A stretch of DNA of 13,509 nucleotides. It comes from an uncultured Candidatus Peregrinibacteria bacterium (lineage in GTDB: Bacteria > Patescibacteriota > Gracilibacteria > CAIRYL01). How positions within the stretch are numbered: position 1 is the first letter of the stretch; the number at the start of each line of letters is the position of its first letter. Below the pieces are notes generated by a model. That model did no database searches. It worked only from the letters and a program-made list of their open reading frames with translations, and was not told where the DNA came from. The stretch covers positions 1 to 13,509 of the forward strand of contig CAIRYL010000070.1 of assembly GCA_903882825.1 (NCBI GenBank), read 5' to 3'. The position numbers and the translations under genes are program-made. Positions 6,824 to 13,509 of this stretch are shown here, piece by piece.

Positions 6824-6970
6824 AGGAGAATTGACATATTTTTTTAAAAAATTTTGATAACTTGTATTTTTGAAGAGTCTCCTGAGACGAACGGAAGAAA
6901 AAATATTTCATTTTTTTCTAAATTTAGACACCAATTTTCTCACACCTGCCAAAAGTTACACTTGCCGAAG
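6824..6970. other. Convergent intergenic region with weak terminator-like and promoter-like signals
   Basis: It lies between the ends of two convergent genes. AGAAAAAA (6896-6903) can pair with TTTTTTCT (6912-6919), an AT-only stem that could weakly terminate both ways. GTCTC-CT-GAGAC at 6877-6888 is a small perfect inverted repeat. TTGACA (6831-6836) with TTGATA 17 nt downstream (6854-6859) resembles a plus-strand promoter, but no gene follows it on that strand. No coding sequence is supported here. Confidence 0.35.
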
Positions 6971-8107
6971 TTATGCTTTCTCAATAACTTCTAAAAGAGT
7001 ATCAGGGTTGAGGACTGTAAAAGAATGTATTGGGTAATGAGAAGCAAAAGAGGAAGGAATTTTTACCTTTTTCTGAGTGTTCCACTTCACTTCAAACGCT
7101 TCAAAATTTCCATCATGCTCCAATATGAGATCAATTTCTTGTTGGGCATAAGTCCTCCAAAAGTAAAAGGTTTCTGTTTTTCCAAAATTTCGTTTTCTTT
7201 TCCACATTTCTGCGATAAAAAAGTTTTCTAAAAGAGCACCTTTGTCATTTCTGAGAGATAAATCACTAAAATTATTAATAAGGGCGTTGCGGATTCCTGT
7301 ATCGTAGAAATAGATTTTTTTTGTTTTTCGGATTTCATTGCGTTGATTTCTCGCGAGAGAAGGAAGAGTAAAGAGAATAAATGATTTTTCTAAAATGTGA
7401 ATATAGCGTTCCACAGTATTTTTATTGCTTCCGACCGTATTGGCAAGTTCCGTATAAGAAACTTCATTCCCGAGCTGGTAACTAATAGCCTGAAGAATAT
7501 TAAAAACGAGTCCAGAATTTTTTATCCCTTCAAAACTCAATATGTCCCGGAAAAGATATTTACTCGATAAATCTTTTAGGAGTTCTTTTGCTATTTCCCC
7601 ATCTTTTAAAACAATTTCTGGGTACATACCATACAGAATGTATTTCTGAAGATTTGACTGGATCTGGAGGGTGGAATGAACAGATAAAATCTCATGGAGA
7701 GAAAAAGGGTAGAGAGTGAACTCTAAACTTCTTCCGGTTAATGGTTCTGCTAAAGAATTGGCGAGATCAAAGCTTGATGATCCAGTGGCAATCATTTGAA
7801 CTTCTGGGAAAGCATCATGAAAAACTTTTAAAATTTTCCCGATATTGGGTATTGTTTGAGCTTCATCGAGAACGACAATATCCGCATCTCCAAAAAAACT
7901 TTTGAGTTCTATAACGCTTTTTTTAGGGATACTGGATTGGATAAAAAGATCTTCACAATGGAGAAAAAGATGTTTTTTTTCTGGATATTTTTCGAGTATC
8001 ATGCGTGCCATAGTGGTTTTTCCTACTTGGCGAGCCCCATATAATACTATAATTTTCCCCTGAAACATCCATTTTTGTATCCGAAGAAAGAGATCTCTGG
8101 CAATCAT
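6971..8107 (-). CDS. AAA-family ATPase with DUF4143 C-terminal domain
   Basis: 378 residues with the AAA_14 plus DUF4143 layout. Walker A is GARQVGKT (24-31), Walker B is IVVLDEAQ with D81 and E82, and the sensor stretch is IATGSSS (106-112) followed by LTGRSLEFTLYPFSLHE, a hallmark of this family. A winged-helix segment (SYTELANTVGSNKNTVERYI, 217-236) follows. The C-terminus has E294, D326 in EIDLI, and E339-V-K341, a pattern like the PD-(D/E)xK nuclease fold seen in DUF4143 proteins. These soluble ATPases are common and often strain-variable; their role is not established, and defence, DNA handling and toxin-like functions have been suggested. All motifs are intact. It stands alone, divergent from the surface protease gene and convergent with the 220-residue protein gene. 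Confidence 0.9.
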   Translation of the reverse strand: MIARDLFLRIQKWMFQGKIIVLYGARQVGKTTMARMILEKYPEKKHLFLHCEDLFIQSSIPKKSVIELKSFFGDADIVVLDEAQTIPNIGKILKVFHDAFPEVQMIATGSSSFDLANSLAEPLTGRSLEFTLYPFSLHEILSVHSTLQIQSNLQKYILYGMYPEIVLKDGEIAKELLKDLSSKYLFRDILSFEGIKNSGLVFNILQAISYQLGNEVSYTELANTVGSNKNTVERYIHILEKSFILFTLPSLARNQRNEIRKTKKIYFYDTGIRNALINNFSDLSLRNDKGALLENFFIAEMWKRKRNFGKTETFYFWRTYAQQEIDLILEHDGNFEAFEVKWNTQKKVKIPSSFASHYPIHSFTVLNPDTLLEVIEKA

Positions 8108-8225
8108 AGTGTAAAAAAGTAATAAGACTTACTAAATTTATATAAAAAAAGATAAAAATACAATAAAATTTATAATTCTCAGGAGATAGAGAAAATAAGA
8201 AAAGGGATGGTGTATATTATAGAAT
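8108..8225. promoter_or_regulatory. Divergent promoter region before the surface protease gene
   Basis: The gap between the ATPase gene (minus) and the leader of the surface protein gene (plus) is very AT-rich. On the plus strand, TATATT/TATTAT at 8213-8220 preceded by TG is the best -10 candidate, which would start transcription near 8228-8232 and make a leader of about 130 nt. TTCTC (8176-8180) and GAGAA (8189-8193) form a small inverted repeat just upstream. The ATPase promoter on the minus strand is not clear. Confidence 0.35.
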
Positions 8226-8362
8226 AAATCGGCATTTCTTTTTCCGCACTACGAAGCCATGAAATAAATCTCTTGTGGAAAGGAGGAGAAAAGGCGTAGC
8301 GTATTACCGTAGGAGAGTAATAGAGAAATAATTACTCTTTTTTATATATATTTCACTTTTTT
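8226..8362 (+). ncRNA. Structured leader with mutually exclusive hairpins, candidate riboswitch or attenuator
   Basis: The leader folds into a series of pairings. A basal stem pairs CTAC (8249-8252) plus GCC (8256-8258) with GGC (8293-8295) plus GTAG (8296-8299), leaving a GAA bulge. Inside it TCTCTT (8269-8274) pairs with AGGAGA (8284-8289), masking an AAGGAGG at 8280-8286 that has no start codon behind it. TATTAC (8302-8307) pairs with GTAATA (8317-8322). That pairing excludes AGAGTAAT (8314-8321) with ATTACTCT (8331-8338), which is followed by a T-run. CGTAG occurs twice (8295-8299, 8308-8312), so the 5' CTACG could switch partners. This is the architecture of a transcription attenuator. 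I do not recognise a known riboswitch class. The ligand or trigger is unknown. Confidence 0.45.
8314..8343 (+). terminator. Terminator-like hairpin in the leader of the surface protease gene
   Basis: AGAGTAAT pairs perfectly with ATTACTCT across a 9-nt loop, two G-T pairs can extend the stem, and TTTTT follows directly. No gene ends upstream on this strand within the window after 6823, and this is a divergent region, so its likely role is regulated termination before the surface protein gene rather than ending a transcript from upstream. The stem is AT-rich and of moderate strength. Confidence 0.5.
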
Positions 8363-11300
8363 ATGAACACACCAATTTCTGTAAAGATTTTTAGTGTAGT
8401 GTTTTCTTTTTTGTTGATTTTTCCGAGTGTTTCACCTGTGGTCTTGGCGCTGGTAGGGGAGGAGAAACGCCAGGAAACGAGAGAAGAGAAAGTAAAACAA
8501 GAAGAAGAGAAACACGAAGGACGGTTTAAAATTCATAAAAATGTTACTGCGAAGAAAGAAATAGAGATCCGTAGAAAATTGAAAGATTTTGAGAAAAAGG
8601 AGAAGAGCCCTGAAACAGAAGGGAAAATCCAGAAATTTCGGGAAGAACGACGAAAAATGAAATCTGGTGGAGAGACGCAAAATATTTTGTCTCTACGGGA
8701 TGAATGGAAAACCCAAGAACAGACACTTGAAGATATTAACACGCAAATAAAAGCGGATTTTGAGAAAGCAGTTTCTGAGAATTTTACGGAAGAAGAGAAA
8801 ACAGATTTGTGGAATTTGGAACCGAATTATTTGGCATCCAGCTTAGAAATTCCGAATGATGCCCAGTACCCAAACCAATGGGGGTTAAAAACGGTTTTCC
8901 CTGTACAGATGTTCTGGCAGAACGTCTCTACAACCGCTACCGTCATTGCCATTTTGGATACGGGAATAAGCACGACCCATGAAGATGCTCCACAAAATAT
9001 TCAACCCGGATACGACTTCATCCAAAACGACGAAACACCTCAAGACGAAAACGGACACGGAACGGCAATAGCTGGGATTATCTCTGCTCAAACCAATAAC
9101 CAAATAGGAATGGCAGGCGTGTGCCCGAATTGTACGCTTCTTCCCGTGCGCGTATTGGACGCAGATGGACTCGGAACATACCAAAATATAGCGGACGGAA
9201 TAAAATACGCTACCGATCAAGGAGCCCAGGTAATAAATCTTTCTTTGGGAGGATCCTTCGCATCCCAAATATTGCAAGATGCCGTAACGTACGCCCAAAA
9301 CAAAGGAGTGGTAATAGTGTCTGCTGGAGGGAATTACGGAAAAACACAACCCATGTACCCAGCGAGCTACGAAGGAGTAGTAGGAGTGGGATCTGTGAAC
9401 GAAGAACAAATACATTCGACATTTTCTAATACAGGAAAACATATAGATATCTCCGCACCAGGAGAAAATATAGTAACGCTGAATAAAGACGGAGGATATA
9501 AAAGCGTAAATGGAACCAGTTTTAGCACGGCATTTGTGAGCGGTGTGGTAGGGGAAATGATGGCACAAAACACTATGCAAACGGGAAACTATATGGTAAC
9601 CGCACTTTTGGCACACGCGAAAGATTTGGGAGATGCAGGACGAGATGACATTTTTGGGGCGGGACTGGCTCAATTTCCTTCTGTTTCTGGTGGGATGGGG
9701 GGTGGAACAGGGACACCTACGCCAAGCCCAAGTGGAACGCCAGTGGTAAATTCTGATTTGTATATATGGATAGAAGGTGATCCTGCTCTTATTGCTCCTC
9801 ATCCAAGATCTGGAAGACAGGAAATGCTAGACGAAGTGTTGTACATTGACGGCTTACCACAATATACTACATGGGCAGATAACCTTGACCGACATAAAAA
9901 ACGACTACGAGAATTTGAAGAACATATTCAAACAACCACCAGAGAAATACTTGCAGTAACCGTAACTGGAGATTTTTTAGATTATAAATTTGAAGAAGAT
10001 ATAAAAAAATATCAAGAAAAATATAATATTACCCCTTTATCGTTTGAGTATTCATGGCCACGGAGTGGACATACTTGGTATACGATGAATGAAAGCGGAG
10101 AATTGCAAAGTTCTTTCAGAGACTTTAAAAATAATGTTTATATCCCTATCCTTAAAAAAGATAATCCCCAGTGGAAAGAAGAGCTAGATAGTGGAATATA
10201 CAATGGTTTAGAAAATGAAGATGGTACCAAAAGTGCGAATAAATCAATAGAGCTCTTGTTGAGTGCTCGCACCAAAGAACTGGAGTATCTACAAAAAGAC
10301 ACTACTACCTTTTTGGCATCGGGAATGAAATTCACGGGAAGCAAAGAAGATGTGCAACGATTTTTAAAAGAAAATCCTGATTTCTTGGTGGATGACATCG
10401 GAACCACTAAAAAAAAAATCTTGAATGGTTCATCAACCGAGTCAAATATTACACAGAAGTCACCTTCCTCATCATCAAGGTCATCATCCTCTCTTTCTAC
10501 AGTCTCTTCTACAAACTCATTACCGGAACAGACCCCGATCATCTCCCAGGCGGCTTCCCTCCAAACCCTGGATGGTAAGGCAACTGTTCAAGAAGTAGGA
10601 AGCGAAATATCCGATTTTTTTACCTGGGCACCAGCGATGACCCATGTTTATTACACCCTTAAAGATAGAAAAAATGGGATTTTGGGAAGTAAATTCATGT
10701 GGACCAATCATAGTGGGTATACTGCAAAGCACTTCGGATATGAGCACGAATTGCGGGTAAACGATGTGGATGTGTTTGACTGCAAAGGAGCCATTGATGT
10801 GGATTATGATTGGGATTACCCCTATGATCCCGATTGGAACTTTAATCCAGAAAATACATTTCAGCAGGATCTGGATGAATGCCCAAAAGAGTCAACTGTA
10901 TTATTTTCATCTGTAGCAGAACCAGAATATTATGTAGATACCCGCTTTCGGGATCTTTCAAAGCCTACTTTGGCTTTTGCCATTGGGCTCACGGACATGA
11001 GTAAAATACAGGATTATGAGTGGTATGATGTGCAATTTTTAGTGGAAGAGAGTGATCTTATCTATGAAGACGAAGTGACATTGGAGTATGTGCAAGAAAT
11101 GACCCACTATGCTGATAATAGCCCGATAAATGACCCCAGTGGGCATTTTAATACAGAGATAGAGTTTTGTAACTATTATAAAAGCGATGAACGATATGCA
11201 GATGGAAAAATGTTGGAGCCTGTCGCCTGTATGTTTAAAAGTGATGGTCTCATTACCAGGCGAGAAATCATAAAAATGGGAGAAAATGGTCAATTTAATG

Positions 11301-13509
11301 CAACAGGCTTAGTGGGACTCATTTATAGAGCAGAAACAGATGATACTATTGTTGATCCTGTTATTACTAATGCTATTCGAGCCGTGTACTACAGTCAATC
11401 GAACTACGATGCGGGAGGAAACCTTTCCGATGTCTTTAATAAACTGGGGCTTCCTGCCGATTTTGGGGGTGGAAAATATGTGCATCCATGGGGAGATACT
11501 TATGTGCAAGATTTTTCCCAAGGAAATGCAAATCTCCCACGATTTGGAAATGGAAAAACCGCTATTATTTATAATAAAAACCTTCAACAGGCGTTTTTAT
11601 TGCATGGGAAAATTTTAGAATTTTACACACAAAATAACGGAGGATTTGCATACGGAGCGCCTACTTCATGGGAAGCAAACGGCGTGCAATACTTTACCAA
11701 CGGATACATTTACATTGCAAAAGACGGAACCGCGAAATGGCAAAATCCTAAGGAAACGCTTCCTGCCAGCGAAGTATATAGAGATATAAAGTCAGATGAT
11801 TGGTATTGGAAAGAAGCAAATAGCCTCTTAACAAAAGGTATTCTTACCCCAAAGATAGAGTTTAAAGGAGGAGACGCAACTAGTAGGGCAGAAGTGTTAA
11901 AAATGGCATACACAGGAAGTGGACAAACACCAGGAAGTCAAACGAACGGAATAGATTCCGAATTTTATGATGTAGACACAAACGATAATAATCAATGGTA
12001 CCGGTTTTATGCACCCGATGCGAAAGCGAAGAAGTATATAACGGGGAAAAATTCCTGTATAACCAGTACTTGCAGTGTAGATGACTCTTCTACTACCAAA
12101 TGTTTTTGTCCGGATGACCCAGTTACCCGTGCCGAAGCCACAAAAATTATTCTGAATGTGTTTCATGCGGTCCCTACGGGTCCCGTTCCTCCGGTGCGCA
12201 TATTTTCCGATGTAAAAATAGATGATTGGTTTTTCTCATTTGTGTATTGGATGAAAAACATGCAAGTGATAGAAGGATATGAGGATGGAACCTTTAAACC
12301 GATGAATAATATTAACCGAGCAGAGATGGTGAAAGTTATCAACCGAATGCTTCAGCATATACCAAAAGTGGGTGACCAAAGTCTTTCTGGAGAGTCTCTT
12401 TCTGCCCAAAGTTTGAGTACAGAACAAATTTCTGCCCAATCGCTTTCTCCTACATCTATTACCACGAGTATTGGCTACGAATACGAACAACCCATAGCAG
12501 ACGAAACGAACCTTCACGCTCCGGATCCCCTTACCCTTACCCCACAAAATACCACCATTATCAACCAAACCACCAAAGCCACTCAACCAACAACCCTACA
12601 AAATAATACAGTTACCATAAAAGACACCGAAACCCTTACTATTTCCGCTCCTCAAACGGATGCGGACACCGACCAATTGTTTGGGTTTTGGAACGCAGAC
12701 GGAGGAAGTTTTGCCAGTACCGATGTGAATTTTAATACGGTTACATGGACTCCCCCAAAAAATACTACTGGAACAAATGAAACATTTACTCTGTTTCTTA
12801 CCCAAGGGGATGGAAGAGGATACGTGGGAGAAAGTGAGTTTACGGTAACGGTGGCAAAAAGTGTACCAGCAGGAATAGTTTTGGTTCCCACCATGCACGC
12901 CGTAAGTGCCGGAGGAAGTTGGAACACATATACCACTTGGCAAGAGAATGCTGGAAAAAATTGTAATATTGCAAATACCTGTAAATTACCAACAGAGAGT
13001 GATGTAGTGGAAATAAATGGAACGGTAACGGTTTCAGGTGATTTTAAAATAGCAGGATTATTGGTGAATATAGGAAGTACTTTCCAGTCAGATAATTACT
13101 ACGCAGGAAGAAATCTGACGATTGCAGGAAATGTGAGTAATGCAGGAAAAATTCAAAATGGAGGAGCACCATTGTATGTACAAGTGAGTGGGAATATAGA
13201 GAATACGGGGATATGGGGAGCAAATCTTTCTCTCGTACGATCCTCCACAGGCAAAGTTTTTACAGGGATGGAAAAAATTTCAGGACTTGTATCTCTTGGA
13301 AATGATGTTGAACTTTCTGGAGATACTGTATTTAACAGGCTTAATTTAAATGGAAAGAAACTCTTGATTCCGAGTCCATTCCACGGAGAAATAAATTCTG
13401 AGGAAGGGGGTGGAGAAATAAATGGAGGAGGAACGGTAACAATAAAAAGTCTGCAAGGAAGTGTGAGTGGAAATATTTCCGAACTCAAAATTAAAACACT
13501 TTTGTATGG
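8363..13509 (+). CDS. Giant S-layer-homology surface protein with subtilisin-like protease domain, partial at the window end
   Basis: 1,715 codons are open to the window edge with no stop. A signal peptide (1-29, likely cut after VLA) is followed by a Glu/Lys-rich helical region (33-150). A subtilase domain (about 165-430) has the triad D199 (AILDTG), H232 (NGHGTAIAG) and S386 (NGTSFSTAFVSG), plus oxyanion N324 (SAGGNYG); the preceding LEPNYLA resembles the end of a protease propeptide. After a Pro/Thr/Gly linker come unassigned globular regions, a Ser-rich stretch (about 699-725) and an LGFP-like segment (about 1081-1125). Three SLH domains (about 1133-1332) should hold it on cell-wall polymer. 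An SLS pentapeptide tandem, a Thr/Asn/Gln linker, an Ig-like segment (about 1414-1500) and beta-strand repeats from about 1520 complete the visible part. It is probably a secreted, wall-bound protease-adhesin. The ATG at 8363 lacks a Shine-Dalgarno sequence but is the only start giving the signal peptide. Confidence 0.9.
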   Translation, partial: MNTPISVKIFSVVFSFLLIFPSVSPVVLALVGEEKRQETREEKVKQEEEKHEGRFKIHKNVTAKKEIEIRRKLKDFEKKEKSPETEGKIQKFREERRKMKSGGETQNILSLRDEWKTQEQTLEDINTQIKADFEKAVSENFTEEEKTDLWNLEPNYLASSLEIPNDAQYPNQWGLKTVFPVQMFWQNVSTTATVIAILDTGISTTHEDAPQNIQPGYDFIQNDETPQDENGHGTAIAGIISAQTNNQIGMAGVCPNCTLLPVRVLDADGLGTYQNIADGIKYATDQGAQVINLSLGGSFASQILQDAVTYAQNKGVVIVSAGGNYGKTQPMYPASYEGVVGVGSVNEEQIHSTFSNTGKHIDISAPGENIVTLNKDGGYKSVNGTSFSTAFVSGVVGEMMAQNTMQTGNYMVTALLAHAKDLGDAGRDDIFGAGLAQFPSVSGGMGGGTGTPTPSPSGTPVVNSDLYIWIEGDPALIAPHPRSGRQEMLDEVLYIDGLPQYTTWADNLDRHKKRLREFEEHIQTTTREILAVTVTGDFLDYKFEEDIKKYQEKYNITPLSFEYSWPRSGHTWYTMNESGELQSSFRDFKNNVYIPILKKDNPQWKEELDSGIYNGLENEDGTKSANKSIELLLSARTKELEYLQKDTTTFLASGMKFTGSKEDVQRFLKENPDFLVDDIGTTKKKILNGSSTESNITQKSPSSSSRSSSSLSTVSSTNSLPEQTPIISQAASLQTLDGKATVQEVGSEISDFFTWAPAMTHVYYTLKDRKNGILGSKFMWTNHSGYTAKHFGYEHELRVNDVDVFDCKGAIDVDYDWDYPYDPDWNFNPENTFQQDLDECPKESTVLFSSVAEPEYYVDTRFRDLSKPTLAFAIGLTDMSKIQDYEWYDVQFLVEESDLIYEDEVTLEYVQEMTHYADNSPINDPSGHFNTEIEFCNYYKSDERYADGKMLEPVACMFKSDGLITRREIIKMGENGQFNATGLVGLIYRAETDDTIVDPVITNAIRAVYYSQSNYDAGGNLSDVFNKLGLPADFGGGKYVHPWGDTYVQDFSQGNANLPRFGNGKTAIIYNKNLQQAFLLHGKILEFYTQNNGGFAYGAPTSWEANGVQYFTNGYIYIAKDGTAKWQNPKETLPASEVYRDIKSDDWYWKEANSLLTKGILTPKIEFKGGDATSRAEVLKMAYTGSGQTPGSQTNGIDSEFYDVDTNDNNQWYRFYAPDAKAKKYITGKNSCITSTCSVDDSSTTKCFCPDDPVTRAEATKIILNVFHAVPTGPVPPVRIFSDVKIDDWFFSFVYWMKNMQVIEGYEDGTFKPMNNINRAEMVKVINRMLQHIPKVGDQSLSGESLSAQSLSTEQISAQSLSPTSITTSIGYEYEQPIADETNLHAPDPLTLTPQNTTIINQTTKATQPTTLQNNTVTIKDTETLTISAPQTDADTDQLFGFWNADGGSFASTDVNFNTVTWTPPKNTTGTNETFTLFLTQGDGRGYVGESEFTVTVAKSVPAGIVLVPTMHAVSAGGSWNTYTTWQENAGKNCNIANTCKLPTESDVVEINGTVTVSGDFKIAGLLVNIGSTFQSDNYYAGRNLTIAGNVSNAGKIQNGGAPLYVQVSGNIENTGIWGANLSLVRSSTGKVFTGMEKISGLVSLGNDVELSGDTVFNRLNLNGKKLLIPSPFHGEINSEEGGGEINGGGTVTIKSLQGSVSGNISELKIKTLLY
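11759..12360 (+). other. Three S-layer homology domains within the surface protein
   Basis: SLH1 starts SEVYRDIKSDDWYWKEANSL and ends SRAEVLKMAY. SLH2 starts EFYDVDTNDNNQWYRFYAPD and ends VTRAEATKIILNVF. SLH3 starts RIFSDVKIDDWFFSFVYWM, continues IEGYEDGTFKP and ends INRAEMVKVINRML. Each has the F/Y-x-D-V opening, the tryptophan and the RAE helix of the family. SLH triplets bind secondary cell-wall polymers. They sit mid-protein rather than at an end. SLH2 carries an insert with four cysteines (C1232, C1237, C1247, C1249). Confidence 0.88.
12377..12466 (+). repeat. Six-copy five-residue tandem (QSLSx) after the SLH domains
   Basis: The protein reads QSLSG ESLSA QSLST EQISA QSLSP TSITT, with Leu or Ile every fifth residue (15-nt period). 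The 11-mer TTTCTGCCCAA recurs exactly at 12399-12409 and 12429-12439, 30 nt apart, so the units probably arose by duplication. The array is short; it may be a flexible spacer or a tiny beta-helical pentapeptide segment. Confidence 0.7.
12917..13509 (+). other. Beta-strand repeat region of the surface protein, open at the window end
   Basis: It opens with SWNTYTTWQENAG, then LPTESDVVEINGTVTVSGDF, which resembles the start of G8-like or autotransporter-type beta-helix domains (W-x-W, P-T-x-x-D-V-V-I, TVTV). Short strands alternate with turns: LTIAGNVSNAGKIQNGG, VQVSGNIENTGIW, VSLGNDVELSGDT, INGGGTVTI. Gly, Asn, Ser and Val dominate. This suggests an extended right-handed beta-helix that continues past the window. 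Confidence 0.6.

Noticed and set aside
6831..6859. TTGACA plus TTGATA promoter for a small RNA or peptide
   Set aside because: The spacing is good, but nothing recognisable follows before the convergent gene; in such AT-rich sequence chance matches are common. It is noted only within the intergenic entry.
8280..8286. AAGGAGG as a ribosome binding site for a leader peptide
   Set aside because: No ATG, GTG or TTG lies 4-12 nt downstream, and the upstream ATG-AAA-TAA is too short; it fits better as part of a stem.
8226..8362. Known riboswitch class such as c-di-GMP-I, c-di-AMP, SAM or purine
   Set aside because: The conserved core sequences I know for these classes are not present; only the switch-like architecture is.
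8885..9802. 305-codon open frame on the minus strand opposite the protease domain
   Set aside because: It lies wholly inside the subtilase coding sequence with its intact catalytic triad; the antisense product is Arg/Ser/Tyr/Cys-rich without domains, as expected from codon bias.
8363..13509. UGA read as glycine, as in Gracilibacteria and Absconditabacteria
   Set aside because: No in-frame TGA occurs in over 1,700 codons, glycines use GGN, and the HAD gene ends properly at TGA.

Overview
This is an AT-rich bacterial window that most resembles a Candidate Phyla Radiation (Patescibacteria) genome, perhaps on the Peregrinibacteria/Gracilibacteria side. The reasons are a Cys-rich protein of the kind mislabelled 'CaiB/BaiF' in many such genomes, a TrmB-type regulator, a giant S-layer-anchored surface protease, and gene starts without Shine-Dalgarno sequences. 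The standard code fits. The 1,715-codon reading frame at the right end has no in-frame TGA, glycines are GGN, and the HAD gene ends at TGA, so this is not a UGA=Gly lineage. Placement below CPR level is inference.

Left to right: (1) a Cys-rich two-module protein gene on the minus strand (1-1221), cut by a single in-frame TAA at 364-366, with the same frame reading on to the window edge; (2) a divergent TrmB-family regulator (1376-2131), whose end overlaps by 8 bp a HAD phosphatase on the minus strand (2124-2762); (3) a serine O-acetyltransferase-like gene (2851-3633), convergent with an unrecognised 373-residue protein carrying an HEGIH motif (3754-4875), with a candidate bidirectional terminator between them; (4) a class III aminotransferase of the acetylornithine type (4931-6103) followed by an unrecognised 220-residue protein (6161-6823); (5) a DUF4143-type AAA ATPase on the minus strand (6971-8107); (6) a long leader with two mutually exclusive hairpins, the second ending in a T-run; and (7) a surface protein gene from 8363 that is still open at the window end. 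The protein has a signal peptide, charged helical region, subtilisin-like protease, LGFP-like segment, three SLH domains, pentapeptide tandem, Ig-like segment and beta-strand repeats.

Strands alternate almost gene by gene (- + - + - + + - +), so nearly every gene needs its own promoter and no pathway operon is visible. The aminotransferase and acetyltransferase suggest some amino-acid metabolism. The most distinctive content is the surface protease with its attenuator-like leader. Two other points merit a look: the single stop codon splitting the Cys-rich gene, and the HExxH-containing membrane-associated candidate. No tRNA, rRNA, CRISPR array, insertion sequence or phage gene was seen.
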